Part shown: positions 9,611 to 20,385 of the stretch, in pieces
Position numbering within the stretch: the stretch's first letter is position 1
Layout: every line of letters begins with the position of its first letter
Source of the DNA: Monosiga brevicollis MX1
Lineage: Eukaryota; Opisthokonta; Choanoflagellata; Craspedida; Salpingoecidae
Length of the DNA stretch: 29,350 nt
Direction: 5' to 3'
Assembly: GCF_000002865.3 (NCBI RefSeq)
Contig: NW_001865040.1
Coordinates: 2,268,135-2,297,484, forward strand
The notes under the pieces: model-generated
The model's database searches: none
What the model saw: the letters and a program-made list of their open reading frames with translations, nothing else
Told to the model about the DNA's origin: nothing
Program-made: the position numbers and the translations under genes

Positions 9611-10437
9611 TCAACAAAGATAATTCAATACAGCCTTGTATTTTTTTCTTCTGTTCAAGGTCTTGATGGCTCAGTGCCGTTCTCCGGCCGAACGTGCCGT
9701 CTTCCCTGCCGTCCTCCTGCCGTCAACTGTCAAATGATCGTGCTGACAATGACCGTAAGGGCGCTTTCAAGCGCAACTTCGAGCCGGAGTTGAACGCGGT
9801 CAGCATTCGTGTACATGAGCTGCAAATTGTTCAAAAGGGGAATCGAGTATCACATCCGCCTTGATATTATCCCAAAGTATAATTAATGTTATACTATTAT
9901 GATAAGCAAGTGTGATAAAGTACAACATAGTGGCTTGTGCCATTTTGTCATCAAGCGAAAAGCAACACACAAACGAAAGAACCAAAGAAAGAACAAAAAG
10001 AAAGAACAAAAGAAAGAACAAAAGAAAGAACAAAAGAAAGAACAAAAGAAAGAACAAAAGAACAACAAGAACAAAAGAAAGAACAACAAGAACAAAAGAA
10101 AGAACAACAAGAACAAAAGAAAGAACAACAAGAACAAAAGAAAGAACAAAAGAAAGAACAAAAGAAAGAACAAAAGAAAGAACAACACCTCCAAAAGCCG
10201 TCAAGCCGGCAAAAGGGTCAGTGATCTTACTCGTTGACCATTACCAAGTGAAGGAAGGGGGGAGGTTATTTTATTTTTAAAGCGTTTAGGGTCGAGTCCG
10301 CGCGGCCTTCTTCAAGGGTACTGGACCTTTGAGTGATTTTGGCAGCCAGGCGCCCGACCTTCTCCTGGGTTGGGGTTTCCGAGAGTCATTGCATCGGTGC
10401 TGCGCTGTTGCTGCGTTGTGTAAGAATTACCGTTGAG
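9413..10437. other. Repeat-filled spacer with a possible exon fragment
   Basis: It contains the second copy of the NmrA 3' end, a 12/15-bp minisatellite (9960-10185), and AT-rich sequence at 9840-9910. Between about 9675 and 9875 the plus strand has a roughly 65-codon open frame ending at TGA. The frame includes KGAFKRNFEPEL and VHELQIVQKG, which looks protein-like but has neither a clear start nor a recognised family. The 3' part before 10438 is the probable promoter of the JmjC gene. Confidence 0.45.
9960..10185. repeat. AAAGAAAGAACA minisatellite
   Basis: Tandem 12-bp units (AAAGAAAGAACA) with an inner block of 18-bp units that add an extra AACAAG. The array reads as Lys-Glu-Gln/Arg-Thr-rich frames on the plus strand and Leu/Phe-rich frames on the minus strand. 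None has a start, stop or conservation context that suggests a gene. Confidence 0.93.
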
Positions 10438-11698
10438 ATGACATCGCGGCCCGTTAGGGCCGTGGCCCTGTGGGCGATTGTGGCCGTGGTGCAGTTGAAT
10501 GCAAACACGGCACGCGCCGTGCCTCTGGACGATGCCGTTACAACGACACTGGATGCTTCTCCAAATGAGGCCAATCCCATCCGCATGGTCGACCCCATGC
10601 TTCAGATCGATACCGTGGTTGTTCCCACTTTGCCCGAATATGCCGACTGGCCGCTTTTGCACAGGCAGCTTGATCAGACGATGGATCAGCTCCTTGAGAC
10701 TGGCGTCGTCTCCTTACGCGATAGCACCGGCGAGATCGTCGTCTTGGATTCAATTGATGGAGCCGTCGAGGGCACAACCGTGGACAGTCTTCTCGCAGCT
10801 GGCTACTCGCTTGTGATCAAACCTGAGCATGAGCCCTCCTTGTCCTCGTCCATGCACGCATTTACCGTCAGCAACGTTATTTCTCAGCAGATCCAAGCGC
10901 ATCTGGGTGTGGTCATGTCGGAACACTTTTACATCTCCCCGCCCAGCCAGCGGGCCCTGAGCCCGCATACTGATGGTGGCGATGTCTTTGTGCACCAGTG
11001 GGCTGGCAGCAAGCTTTGGACCCTCTGCGTGCCCAAAGCGCCCGATTGCCAGGATTGCACGTTCGCAGATTTGGCTCTCCGCGCCGAACTGGCCAAGTCG
11101 GCCTTCCAAGGTCTGTCATCGTTTCATTGTCAGCAGGCCCTCTGGATTAAGCGAGCTCGCTCAAGGTGCCTGATTTCCAAAACACTCGAGCAGTATATCT
11201 CTTTGCGCTGGACGGCAAATCACACTTTCACACTTGCTCACCCCTGTACACTTGCTTTGGCTGTCCCCGCCCAAAGGCTGCACCGCCTATACGGACGAAC
11301 AACTTGCCGGAATGGAATGCCGCACCTTGGATCTGCAAGAAAATGAGCTGCTTTACGTTCCGCGCGGTGTCGTCCACTATGCCCGAGCCAACTCGACCGG
11401 CCTGAGCGCCCACGCCACCTACCAAGTGGTGCCGCCCTCTGCCACCTGGATCGACATGGTGGTCGATGAATGTAGCCTCGCAGCAACCACGCGGGCTTGC
11501 AACGAGTTGAAGAATCAGCTTCTCCAAGCCGACCTGGGTTTTCGGTGGCTCAACTTTCGCTTTAAAGACGTCCACGTGGCGCCCGTTCTGCCCAACAAAC
11601 TCAACGCCTCGGAATATACGCTTCCCTCCACTCGCCTCGCCTCGCTCATTACCCGCCCGGCCTCCAATGACGAATCAGTCACGCGCACGGTTTGTTGA
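10438..11698 (+). CDS. Signal-peptide-bearing JmjC/cupin-fold oxygenase-like protein, 2 exons, 364 aa
   Basis: Exons 10438-11110 and 11277-11698, joined in phase 1, with TGA at 11696-11698. Residues 1-27 form a signal peptide (basic start, Ala/Val/Leu core, ending ANTARA). The JmjC core resembles NO66/MINA-type Cupin_4 proteins. It has SPHTDGGDVFVHQWAGSKLW, with the HxD iron ligands at H177 and D179, and LLYVPRGVVHYA, with the distal ligand H258. This makes it a likely Fe(II)/2-oxoglutarate oxygenase, entering the secretory pathway rather than the nucleus. A possible donor (ACG|GTTTGT at 11689/11690) just before the stop joins in phase 0 to an exon at 11778, so this may be the N-terminal part of the next gene. 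The intron 11111-11276 was chosen by phase and by family alignment. Confidence 0.8.
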
Positions 11699-11777
11699 TA
11701 TGTTCTAGCCTGTGTCCCGATGTTGGTGTTGTGTGCTCGTCACCGCGTCCATAACCTTACATTCCTGAAAATCGCAG

Positions 11778-14700
11778 CGCCGTTCCTCGGATCGAGGCTA
11801 CAGCGGCAGAGGTTGTGGCTCATGCAACCAACGTTGCGACGACAGCTGGTTTGTCATTGCTCACGATTTGACGCTGCCCTTGAGTGAGCGAGTATGCGGG
11901 CGAGTTGCCAGAGTTGTTAATCGGTACGCATTCAACATTCTGCTGTTTATATTTGCAGTGATGGGAGCTGCGATTGGGTTGTGGGCAGCTGCGATGATAG
12001 CTGCGATAGCAGTTGCGGTATGTCATGCCATCAATGTGCAGCGCCTTACACCGACCATTCCCTATCGTGCTTTTTGTGTCTTACCGTACCTTGCATTTCT
12101 GGCTTTGTTGGCAGACTCGGTCGTTTGCAACTCTGGTTGCCGTTGCCCTCAAGGCTGGGGCAGCCTATTCGGTTACTGCAATTGTTCGTGTCTTAAAATG
12201 GATTCCTCGTGTCTCTCTATGTTTGCAACGCTCAGGCGCATTTGCGCAGATAGTTTGCCTCATTTTCTTGTCTGGCGCTTTGTGTCTATGCGTGGGTCGT
12301 GTTTCTGTCTGATTAGCTTGTAACTCTGGGCTGGACACTGTCAACGATGTGTGCAGTACGTTTTGACCCGACATCCGAGCCTTGCTGCCGAGCCTTTCTG
12401 GCTCTGCCATTGGTGCTGGTACGCTCAGCCAGCGTTTGTTTTTGCTCACCATGGCTGATCACGCTGACTTGCAGGTACTTGCGGCAAGGGCACCTACCAC
12501 GATATGGTTCGCTGTTTGAGCTGCGGTGCTGGTATGTGTTTATGTGCCATGCATTCCTTAGTGGTGCTAAGAGACCGTGACCATGCTGCACAACATACAC
12601 TAGCTTTGAACCCCAAATCCACACCAGACCCCGAGCCTCGCCCTCTTCATTCGTGTTCTTCGTTTCCGAATTTAGGTACCTACCAGGACAGTGCCAGCCA
12701 TCTTTCTACCTCATGCAAACCAAAGAGCCGCTGTCCTGCTGGTACTTACGACGCCAACGGTGGCAGGTACGGATGTTTTTGTCTGTATTTTTAGTGTTTG
12801 TCTGTATACCACGCCTTGTCGCCTTTGCTTTAGTATGATGGAGTCCTACTCTAACGTCCATCTTGTCATATCCCATCGCGTTGTCCCTGTCCAACGCAGC
12901 TCGTCTTCAAACACAAACTGCCTTGCTTGCCCGGCGGGCTCCTACCAAGATGCGACCAACCACCTGGAGACTTCTTGCAAGACCAAGACCAACACGTGCC
13001 CTGTTGGCCACTACGCCTCAAACGGTGGCAGCACTACAAGTGATCGCATCTGCGCCGTGTGTCCCGACGGTATGCCAATCCCTCGAACTGTCCCTGTATC
13101 ATTTTGTCTCGGATACATGATTATATGCGCATCCCCCCCGGCCCTTTGTTTTATCAACCCGCTTGATAATCGTTGGTCAATTCCCAGGTACTTGGATGAA
13201 TATCAATGGTAACTCAGCCCAGCAGTGCTATCAGAAATCTGTGCCATGCTCACCTGGCCAAGAGGTTTCAAACAAGGGTGACAAGACGGCCGACAACATT
13301 TGCGCCGCCTGCAGCTCAAGTGCGCACCATTTTTTTGTTTGCGCACTATTTCTTTGCCTGCTTGAAGGTGTTGGACACAACTGCTCATTGTCAACTCATT
13401 CTCCAACACCCGTCTCCAATGGCTTTGTTAGATTCATATCAACCCAGCCAGGGCTTGGCTGTACAGTGTACACGGAAGACTAACACTTGCAAAGCCGGCG
13501 AATATGTGACCAATCCAGATTCCCTGACCTCGGATTACTCCTGTGGTATCTGCGCTGCCGGTACGCCATCCCGTACTTTAGCCCTTCCGCCCCTCCACAT
13601 CGTCCTTTTGGCATGACTGCGCGCTCTGACACGTTTGTACTTGCGCAACATTTCGATTGGATTGCACGGCATGATGGCGGTCTCGATCACCAAGGCACTG
13701 TTCAACCCAGCAGCTCACACACTTCCTCAACATGCCACGGTCAGGGCTTCCGAGTTGCTTGCTCACCCGTTGCCTCCGCCATGACCTTTTCCTCTTTGTC
13801 CTCCTTCGTTTTACGGCTCTACGCCCAGCTCTCCACGTTAACGTGTGTGCCTCACGACTTGTCGATGATTTTGATTCTGCAGCGTGTGCGGCCGGCAATT
13901 ACCAAGCCAGTGCAGGGCAAACCTCTTGTTTGCCCTGCCCAGTTGACTCGTATTCTGATACCTCCGCAGCTACCTCGTGCAAACGTATGTTGATGGAGAC
14001 CACTTCGTTTCCTCCTTTGTCGTAACCTTTTTGGTCTTCAGCACCAAAGGATGCTCTTCTGGGTATTGACTTGGCAACGTGCGCGCCCCTCATGCGTTCC
14101 CGTGGGCGTGTTCATCTTCCTTGTTCAGCTTGCGATCTCAGCCATGGCGCTTATCAGGATCAAACCGGTCAAACTTCATGTGACGGCTGTGGAGTTGGTA
14201 CGTGTATTCATTCTGCTTCTCAAAAGCCTACTCAGATAAGCCATACGCAACGCCCTGATTGTATCGCTGATGCCTTAACTTGCGAAATTCTCAGGTTCGC
14301 GTCTGGATTTGACGACGTCAAGTTGCATCCCCTGTGCTGCTGGCAAATATCAAGGCCAGCCCTACAGTACTGTCTGCATCGATTGTGCAGCGGGCAAGTA
14401 TAGCCTTGCGAGCGCGTCAGTGTGCTCGGCTTGCCCAGCTGGCACCTACTCGGAGCTGGCTCAAGCCTCGGCGTGTACACAGTGTCCCGCGGGCAAGTTC
14501 TCTGCCAGTGAGAATTCAATCTCGTGTGCCCGCTGCTCTGCTGGCACTTACCAAGCACAGGCTGGCCAATCCGACTGCCAGACCTGCCAAGCTGGCTATA
14601 CTGTCAATCCCGATTTTACTCAATGCACTGGTGCGATTGACCCTCTGCTGGCACTGGATCGTTTTGGCATGTAGTTGCCAAATCAGTCGCGTACTGAGTT

Positions 14701-17700
14701 TCTGCCCTCGCCTTGTCTGATGTCTGACTTTTGTGCTCACTAGATGTCACGCCGCCCGAGTTGACGTTGGCCCCCAACGCCATCGTCCGGTTCGAAGCTC
14801 TGACCAATACTTTTGTCTATCCTACGGTGACAGCCACGGATACGAGTGGCGAAAGAATTGTCGTGACGCACACCAACAATGTTCAGCCAGGTGAGCCTCT
14901 ACTTTCTTTCTTCATTCTTTAATCCTGGCTCTATGGCCTCTGGGGTCCTGCGTCGTCTGCATGCTTGCTTTATTTTTTGTGGTGGTCATGCGGTGTCTGA
15001 ACGGCATATGCTTCCACTCATCTCCTCTTTGCCCATTGGCTTCTTCTTCTTTGAATCTTGCTTTGGCTAATCTTCAGACGAAGTCGGCACTTATGATGTG
15101 ACCTATTCTGGCGAGGACAGTGCCAAGAACAAGGGTGTCTTGGTTGTTCAGGTGATCATCTTTGCGGCCCGAAAACCGGTCATCGTGCTTCTTGGCCCGG
15201 TGGTCATGACGCTCGAAGTGCACACTCGTTTCAACGACCCCATGGGCTATGTGATCGATGAGGGCGAACCCAACAACCTCAACAACACCCTAGCTAGTAA
15301 CACAAGCGCTCTGGACATTGACACCCTCGGTACTTACTATGTCGTATATTCCATGCACACGCCCGACTCCCAAGGCCTGACCGCCTCGCCTGTGCGGCGC
15401 ACCGTCCATGTCGTCGACACGACGCCTCCCGTAAGTGCCCCACCAACTTTGCTATGCGCTCATACACGTCAGTGGAGTCGTCTTTGTTGAGCAGCATCTC
15501 ACTGTACGCTTATTGCTCACTTGCAATTGATGAATCACAGGTGATCTCGTTGACGCAGGGTGTCAACGTGACCGTTGAGGCGGGTTCCACCTGGTCCGAG
15601 CCTGGGTTTAGCATTCGGGATAACTACGATACCATGGCCATCGGCGACGTGACGGTGGAGCCTGTCGCGCTTAATCTCAAGGTGCCCAACGGCACGGTCC
15701 TCACCGTCGACTACATGGCTACCGATCGCAGCGGCAACGCCGTTTCCATCACACGCTATGTTCTTGTGCTGGATCGCCTCGCACCCACCATCACCCTGCT
15801 CAACGCCACCCGGCTGACTGCCGAGGCGGGTGACTTGTACTTTGAGTTCGATGCGGTGGCCGAGGATCAGTTGGATGATGATGTTGACCTGAGCATCACC
15901 TACCCAGATGGCGTCACCGTTGGTGGTGAATTGCAGCCTCCGTCTTTGCCCTTTGATTACAGCATTGTTTACACTGCCCGAGATGATGTTGGGAACACGG
16001 CTCATGCCACTCGCACCCTGACCGTGGTGGACACCAAGGCTCCCAGCCTTGAAGCCATCACCTCGGAGGTACACCTCGAGGCCGGTGCCGCCTATGCCAT
16101 CAATGCTTCGTGGTATTCCGTGCGCGACAACTACAAGGCCACGCCCACCATCTCCACCAACGTGTCGGCGCTGCCGCGCACCCACGTGATGACGCCCTAT
16201 CGTGCCAACGTGCAAATCACTGCCACCGATTCGCAAGGCAATCGAAACGCCACCTCGCTGCGAGTGCTCTTGGTGGATACTACCGCCCCCATGTTGACTT
16301 TGATCACCTCCAACGTCACCTCGGGCACTGATTTTAAAATTAGCGACCTCGTGACTGCCTACGACAGCAATGATGGGGTGTTGGACAGCGTTGTGGATAT
16401 GAACACCCACGGTACGAACGTGCTTGATCTACCCTCAACCCCAACCTGCCCCGTCGATCGAATCCGTTCCGCTGCGTCCAACGCCTATCAGCAGGCGCGC
16501 GCGGAGCGCATTCGCAGCACCAACACTCAGGTCGTAGGTGATGCGCCGGCCGGCAGCACCTACACTGTCGACTTTATTGTCACCGATGCGGCTGGCAACT
16601 CTGACTCCCTGCGCGGCGTGGTACTTACACTGCGCGATGATACAGCGCCTGTCATTGCCACCTCGGGCACGCCCACCGACCAGATTGAATACACGCGCGC
16701 AGCCAACCAGCTCGAGCTGCCTCTCACTGCATCTGACAACCTCGATGGCGATATCTCTTCTTGGGTTTGTCTGAGCGTGGCACGTTATGCTCCGCGCACG
16801 GCCGAGAGGACCCCAAATGTCTCGCGAACCGGATTGCTCGAGCCAGTGAGCCACAACTTCAACGACTTTGCTGAGGCGGGTCGCCCTTGGGGTGCCTCGG
16901 GCGGACGCCCCTTGCTTCTTCTTGACGAGCCTGTGGGAACGCTCTATGTTGTCAATGCGAGTGTTATGGACGGAGCGGGCAACACGGCGACACGCACCTT
17001 CCGCTACCTCATCGTGGATACGACTCCCCCTGTCCTCACACTCACATACCCCGGCAGCTACCATGTGCCCTACGACACCACCTTTATTGATCCAGGGTTC
17101 ACCGTGTTTGATGAGTCAGACGACTTGTCAGAGCACGTGCTCGTGTTGAATGCAGACCGTGTGAATCCGCGATTCCCTGGCACATACGTAGTTCAATACC
17201 GCACCAACGATCGGTATGGCAACCCGGCAGAGGCAGCGCGCTCCGTGATTGTGGACAACTTTACACTCCCAGCCGATGATGCCATCGTCACCATCGAGTA
17301 TGCGGCGAGCATCAGCCTAGCACCTTTTGCGCGTGCCTTTGAGGAGCAGCTTCGTGGTGCGCTGGGCTATCCATACATCTTTGTTGTCGGTCGCCATGCC
17401 GGTGCCGACACAACTGAGGATCGATTCAACACGCTTCCCGGCTCGGCGTCTAGCAGCAGCTCCCGCCGTCGCTCCCTGCAGGCTGCCACGAACACTTCGT
17501 TCGAGCTGTGCATGCGCTCCACGACCACCCTTGCTTGGGTGCCAGCTGAGACACTGGCTGGAATTATTCGAGCCTGGAACAACCCCAATGTGACCGTGAC
17601 CTCGATTCCTCTGCCCCCAGACCCCAACAACGCTGCCAGTGCCTCCACGGGCAACAAGAGTGGTGCTGACGCAGGGCTGATTGGCGCCATCGCAGGAGCT

Positions 17701-19532
17701 GCCGTGGGATTGGTTCTGGTGATCGTCTTGGTGCTGGTGGTGCTCCGACGCCGAAACAGCTCTGCTTCCAAGCAGCTCGCCGCGCCGTCATTCCAAGCCA
17801 ACAGCCACAGCATGGCCAATCCTTTGTTTGACCAGGACGTGTCTGGCTCGGTCCAAGCTTCAACCTATAACCATCTTGCGCTTGACGGCGAGTACCAGGA
17901 TGTGAACCCCGATGATCCGGGCTATGACGATTTTGAGGATCGTCCCGGTTTCGGCTCGGGCCCTGACGAGGATGACATCGATGGCGATGGCGGCTACTTT
18001 TACACGGATGTAGAGGGTGCAGCACCGGATGCCGGCACTGAACGCGCGCACGCCACCTTTGTGAATGAGGCGTACATGAGCGTCGACGATGACTTTAATG
18101 ACAGTAACGAGTATCACGAGGCCGTGCCTCGGGCCACGATGCCGGACGACACCTATGGCGTCGAAGGAGATTACGCGTTGGCTGTTCCGTCGGGTGGGGC
18201 GACGGAGACCACGTATGGTCTCAAGCTGGGCAACGGTGCCTATGGGGCGGATAACGCTTATGACCAGCCCACTTTCATGGCCAGTACATCAGCTGAGTAT
18301 GACGTTCCCATGTCTGCCGACGATAGCCAAGCGCTGGCCAAGGGTTATGCAGTCCCTTCAGTGCGAGATGGTCCGGCTTCGACCTCACACTACGATGTGC
18401 CTTTGTCCTCCATTACCGAACCTGCTCAGTATGCCGCGGTGAGCCATGACGAGGCCGAGCAGACACCGATGTATGGCGAAGGCGCAGCGCCCAAGTCCAT
18501 GTCGCTGACGCTGCAGTNNNNNNNNNNNNNNNNNNNNNNNNNNNNNNNNNNNNNNNNNNNNNNNNNNNNNNNNNNNNNNNNNNNNNNNNNNNNNNNNNNN
18601 NNNNNNNNNNNNNNNNNNNNNNNNNNNNNNNNNNNNNNNNNNNNNNNNNNNNNNNNNNNNNNNNNNNNNNNNNNNNNNNNNNNNNNNNNNNNNNNNNNNN
18701 NNNNNNNNNNNNNNNNNNNNNNNNNNNNNNNNNNNNNNNNNNNNNNNNNNNNNNNNNNNNNNNNNNNNNNNNNNNNNNNNNNNNNNNNNNNNNNNNNNNN
18801 NNNNNNNNNNNNNNNNNTACATTTGGTACCGTGAATGAGGTGGCTGACGACGAGGTGGGCCATCTTTTGTTGATTGAGGAGGCTAGCAAACTCCCCTCGT
18901 ACCGCGGCTCCGCCTCGCGTCGGGATGCGCAGACCGAGTTGGAGACCTTGCCTGTGGGCAGCTATATTTTGCGCTACTCGGACAACACCAAGCAGTTGGT
19001 GCTGAGCGTGCGCTCGCGTTCGCGCGTGCAGCATCACGTTCTCAGCATCAACGCCCAAGACGAGGTGCTTTTCAATGAGAAGGTGATGCCGGGCGCGCGC
19101 GATCTTGCGTCGGCCATGCACATTCTGAGCTCTCCAGAGCTTTATCAAGATTTTCTGAGCGTCCCTCTCTGGACAGCTGATGCAGCAGACACGGCCGAGG
19201 GGCCGGCGGCGGGGCTCGACGGCGAGCCCTACTTTCACGGACAGATTGATCGCTCAGAAGCCGAAAAGCGCCTCTTGGCCAATGGGTCGGATAACGCCTT
19301 TCTGGTGCGCGCTCGATCGGCCGGCTCCTACGCCTTATCCATCCTGAGCCTGAAGAGTAAAGATGCCAAGTGCCACCACCATCTTCTTGAAGTCAACGAG
19401 GAGGGTTTGGTGACGCTTAACAACGACCTTCTTTCTCCGCCCTGCACATCGATTGTGGGTGCAGTGGAGCTGCTCCGTCGCGTCCCGCCCGAGAACATCG
19501 ATCAACCGCAGGTGCCAGTCGCCCGCACTTAG
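11778..19532 (+). CDS. Transmembrane protein with cysteine-rich modules, Ig-like repeats, tyrosine-rich tail and two SH2 domains; N-terminus unresolved, gap inside
   Basis: Exons 11778-11923, 11959-12017, 12115-12183, 12475-12531, 12676-12766, 12900-13069, 13188-13319, 13432-13560, 13695-13739, 13883-13984, 14042-14197, 14295-14630, 14744-14890, 15078-15430 and 15541-19532, all phase-consistent. The ectodomain has small Cys-rich and TNFR-like repeats, then GCC2/GCC3-type repeats (CPAGTY, CPAGKF, CSAGTY) at 14295-14630. About seven Ig-like repeats of the HYR/DUF5011 kind follow, marked by VDTTPPV and DNLDGD motifs (14744-17270). A transmembrane helix lies at about 17674-17751, followed by RRR. 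The tail carries many tyrosines, including YDVP (twice), YAVP and YDQP. After the gap, an SH2 domain with YILRYS (about 18891-19150) and a second with FLVRARS (about 19230-19490) end at TAG 19530-19532. No kinase domain is visible. It probably acts as a phosphotyrosine scaffold at the plasma membrane. Confidence 0.82.
14295..14630 (+). other. Exon with about five GCC2/GCC3 cysteine-rich repeats
   Basis: Within the SH2 receptor gene. Repeats of about 24 residues follow the pattern C-x2-C-x-A-G-[KT]-[YF]-x7-9-C (CIPCAAGKYQ, CIDCAAGKYS, CSACPAGTYS, CTQCPAGKFS, CARCSAGTYQ). This is the GCC2/GCC3 (ephrin-receptor-like) module of extracellular proteins. It is flanked by phase 1 introns on both sides. 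Confidence 0.85.
17674..17751 (+). other. Transmembrane segment of the SH2 receptor-like protein
   Basis: About 24 hydrophobic residues (GLIGAIAGAAVGLVLVIVLV and on) end in VVLRRR. They divide an Ig-like repeat ectodomain from an acidic, tyrosine-rich tail. The basic stop-transfer cluster puts the SH2 side in the cytosol. Confidence 0.9.
18519..18817. other. Assembly gap of 299 N inside the SH2 gene
   Basis: The last bases before the gap still code for the tyrosine-rich tail and those after it for the start of the first SH2 domain. The reading frames on the two sides differ (codons begin at positions 1 modulo 3 before, 0 modulo 3 after). The N count is therefore an estimate, or an intron lies in the gap. 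Confidence 0.98.
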
Positions 19533-20385
19533 GCCTCTCGTGTACATTCTTGTGCATTCCCATTTCCTTGACATCTAGATGCGCTTTCCTTCTTCATCTT
19601 CTTCTACTTTTTTTTTTTTTTTTTTTCCCGTTGTTCGTCATGTCACTGATCATATAAGAACAATCGGTTTCTGCTCGACTTCTTGTTCTGTGCGGTTTCC
19701 CCTTTGTTATTGATCACTCTCATGGATCTGCTTTGGTTCTTTTTCCTTTTTCCTTATTTTTTTTTTTTTTTTTTTTTGGGTTCACCTTATCGCTGGCACA
19801 CGTTGGCTGCGCACATACCCTTTTTGTGTCAGTTTTGCGGTGCGTCTGCATTTATCGCCATCGTCTTCATTTTGTCAAGTGCACTCGTTGTGGTCTCGCT
19901 TCCATTTTTGCCGTGTTGTTTTTTTTTGGACGTTGACGTTTCTCTGAACTCGCTTAGGCGGGGATGTGGGGAGCGTCTTGTGGGGCACCTGCTATGCGAT
20001 GCTCTTTGTGATGTTGCTATAGATAGTTCATGAGATTGGTTACGGCCATCTCATTTTCTTGACACAACCAATTGCCATGAAGGGTCTTGCTCGGCTGGTG
20101 AGTGCATGTTCAGCTGTCAATTCGCATCAAACACAAAACACAAACACAAGCAAGAAAAAAGAACACAAAATTTGTCATTCGACACAAAGCAAGCAAATCA
20201 TCATCAATCAAACATCAACAAAACAAAAGTACAACAACATAAGCAAGTGTACATGGACGTGTAGATCCCATTTGGCTTTGATCACTCTCTCAAAAAGTCA
20301 CTGACACACGCGAACTTGATTGATCTCCGAGGGACTCGAGCAAGCGCGATCATCTTGCTGGTTCTGCTCGACCTGAAAAGGCGGA
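19533..20385. other. Spacer with poly(T) tracts, no gene seen
   Basis: It holds the 3' UTR of the SH2 gene, T runs near 19609-19626 and 19759-19777, and an A/C-rich tract at about 20130-20245. The Phe-rich open frames come from the T runs. The final part is the probable promoter of the GH3 gene. Confidence 0.6.

Noticed and set aside
9889-10280. Lys-Glu-Gln-rich and Leu-Phe-rich frames on both strands
   Set aside because: All come from the AAAGAAAGAACA minisatellite, and all frames are open only because the unit length is a multiple of three.
15535-16410. 291-codon minus-strand open frame opposite the Ig-like repeats
   Set aside because: It is an antisense shadow of a codon-biased plus-strand exon that has clear HYR-type repeats.
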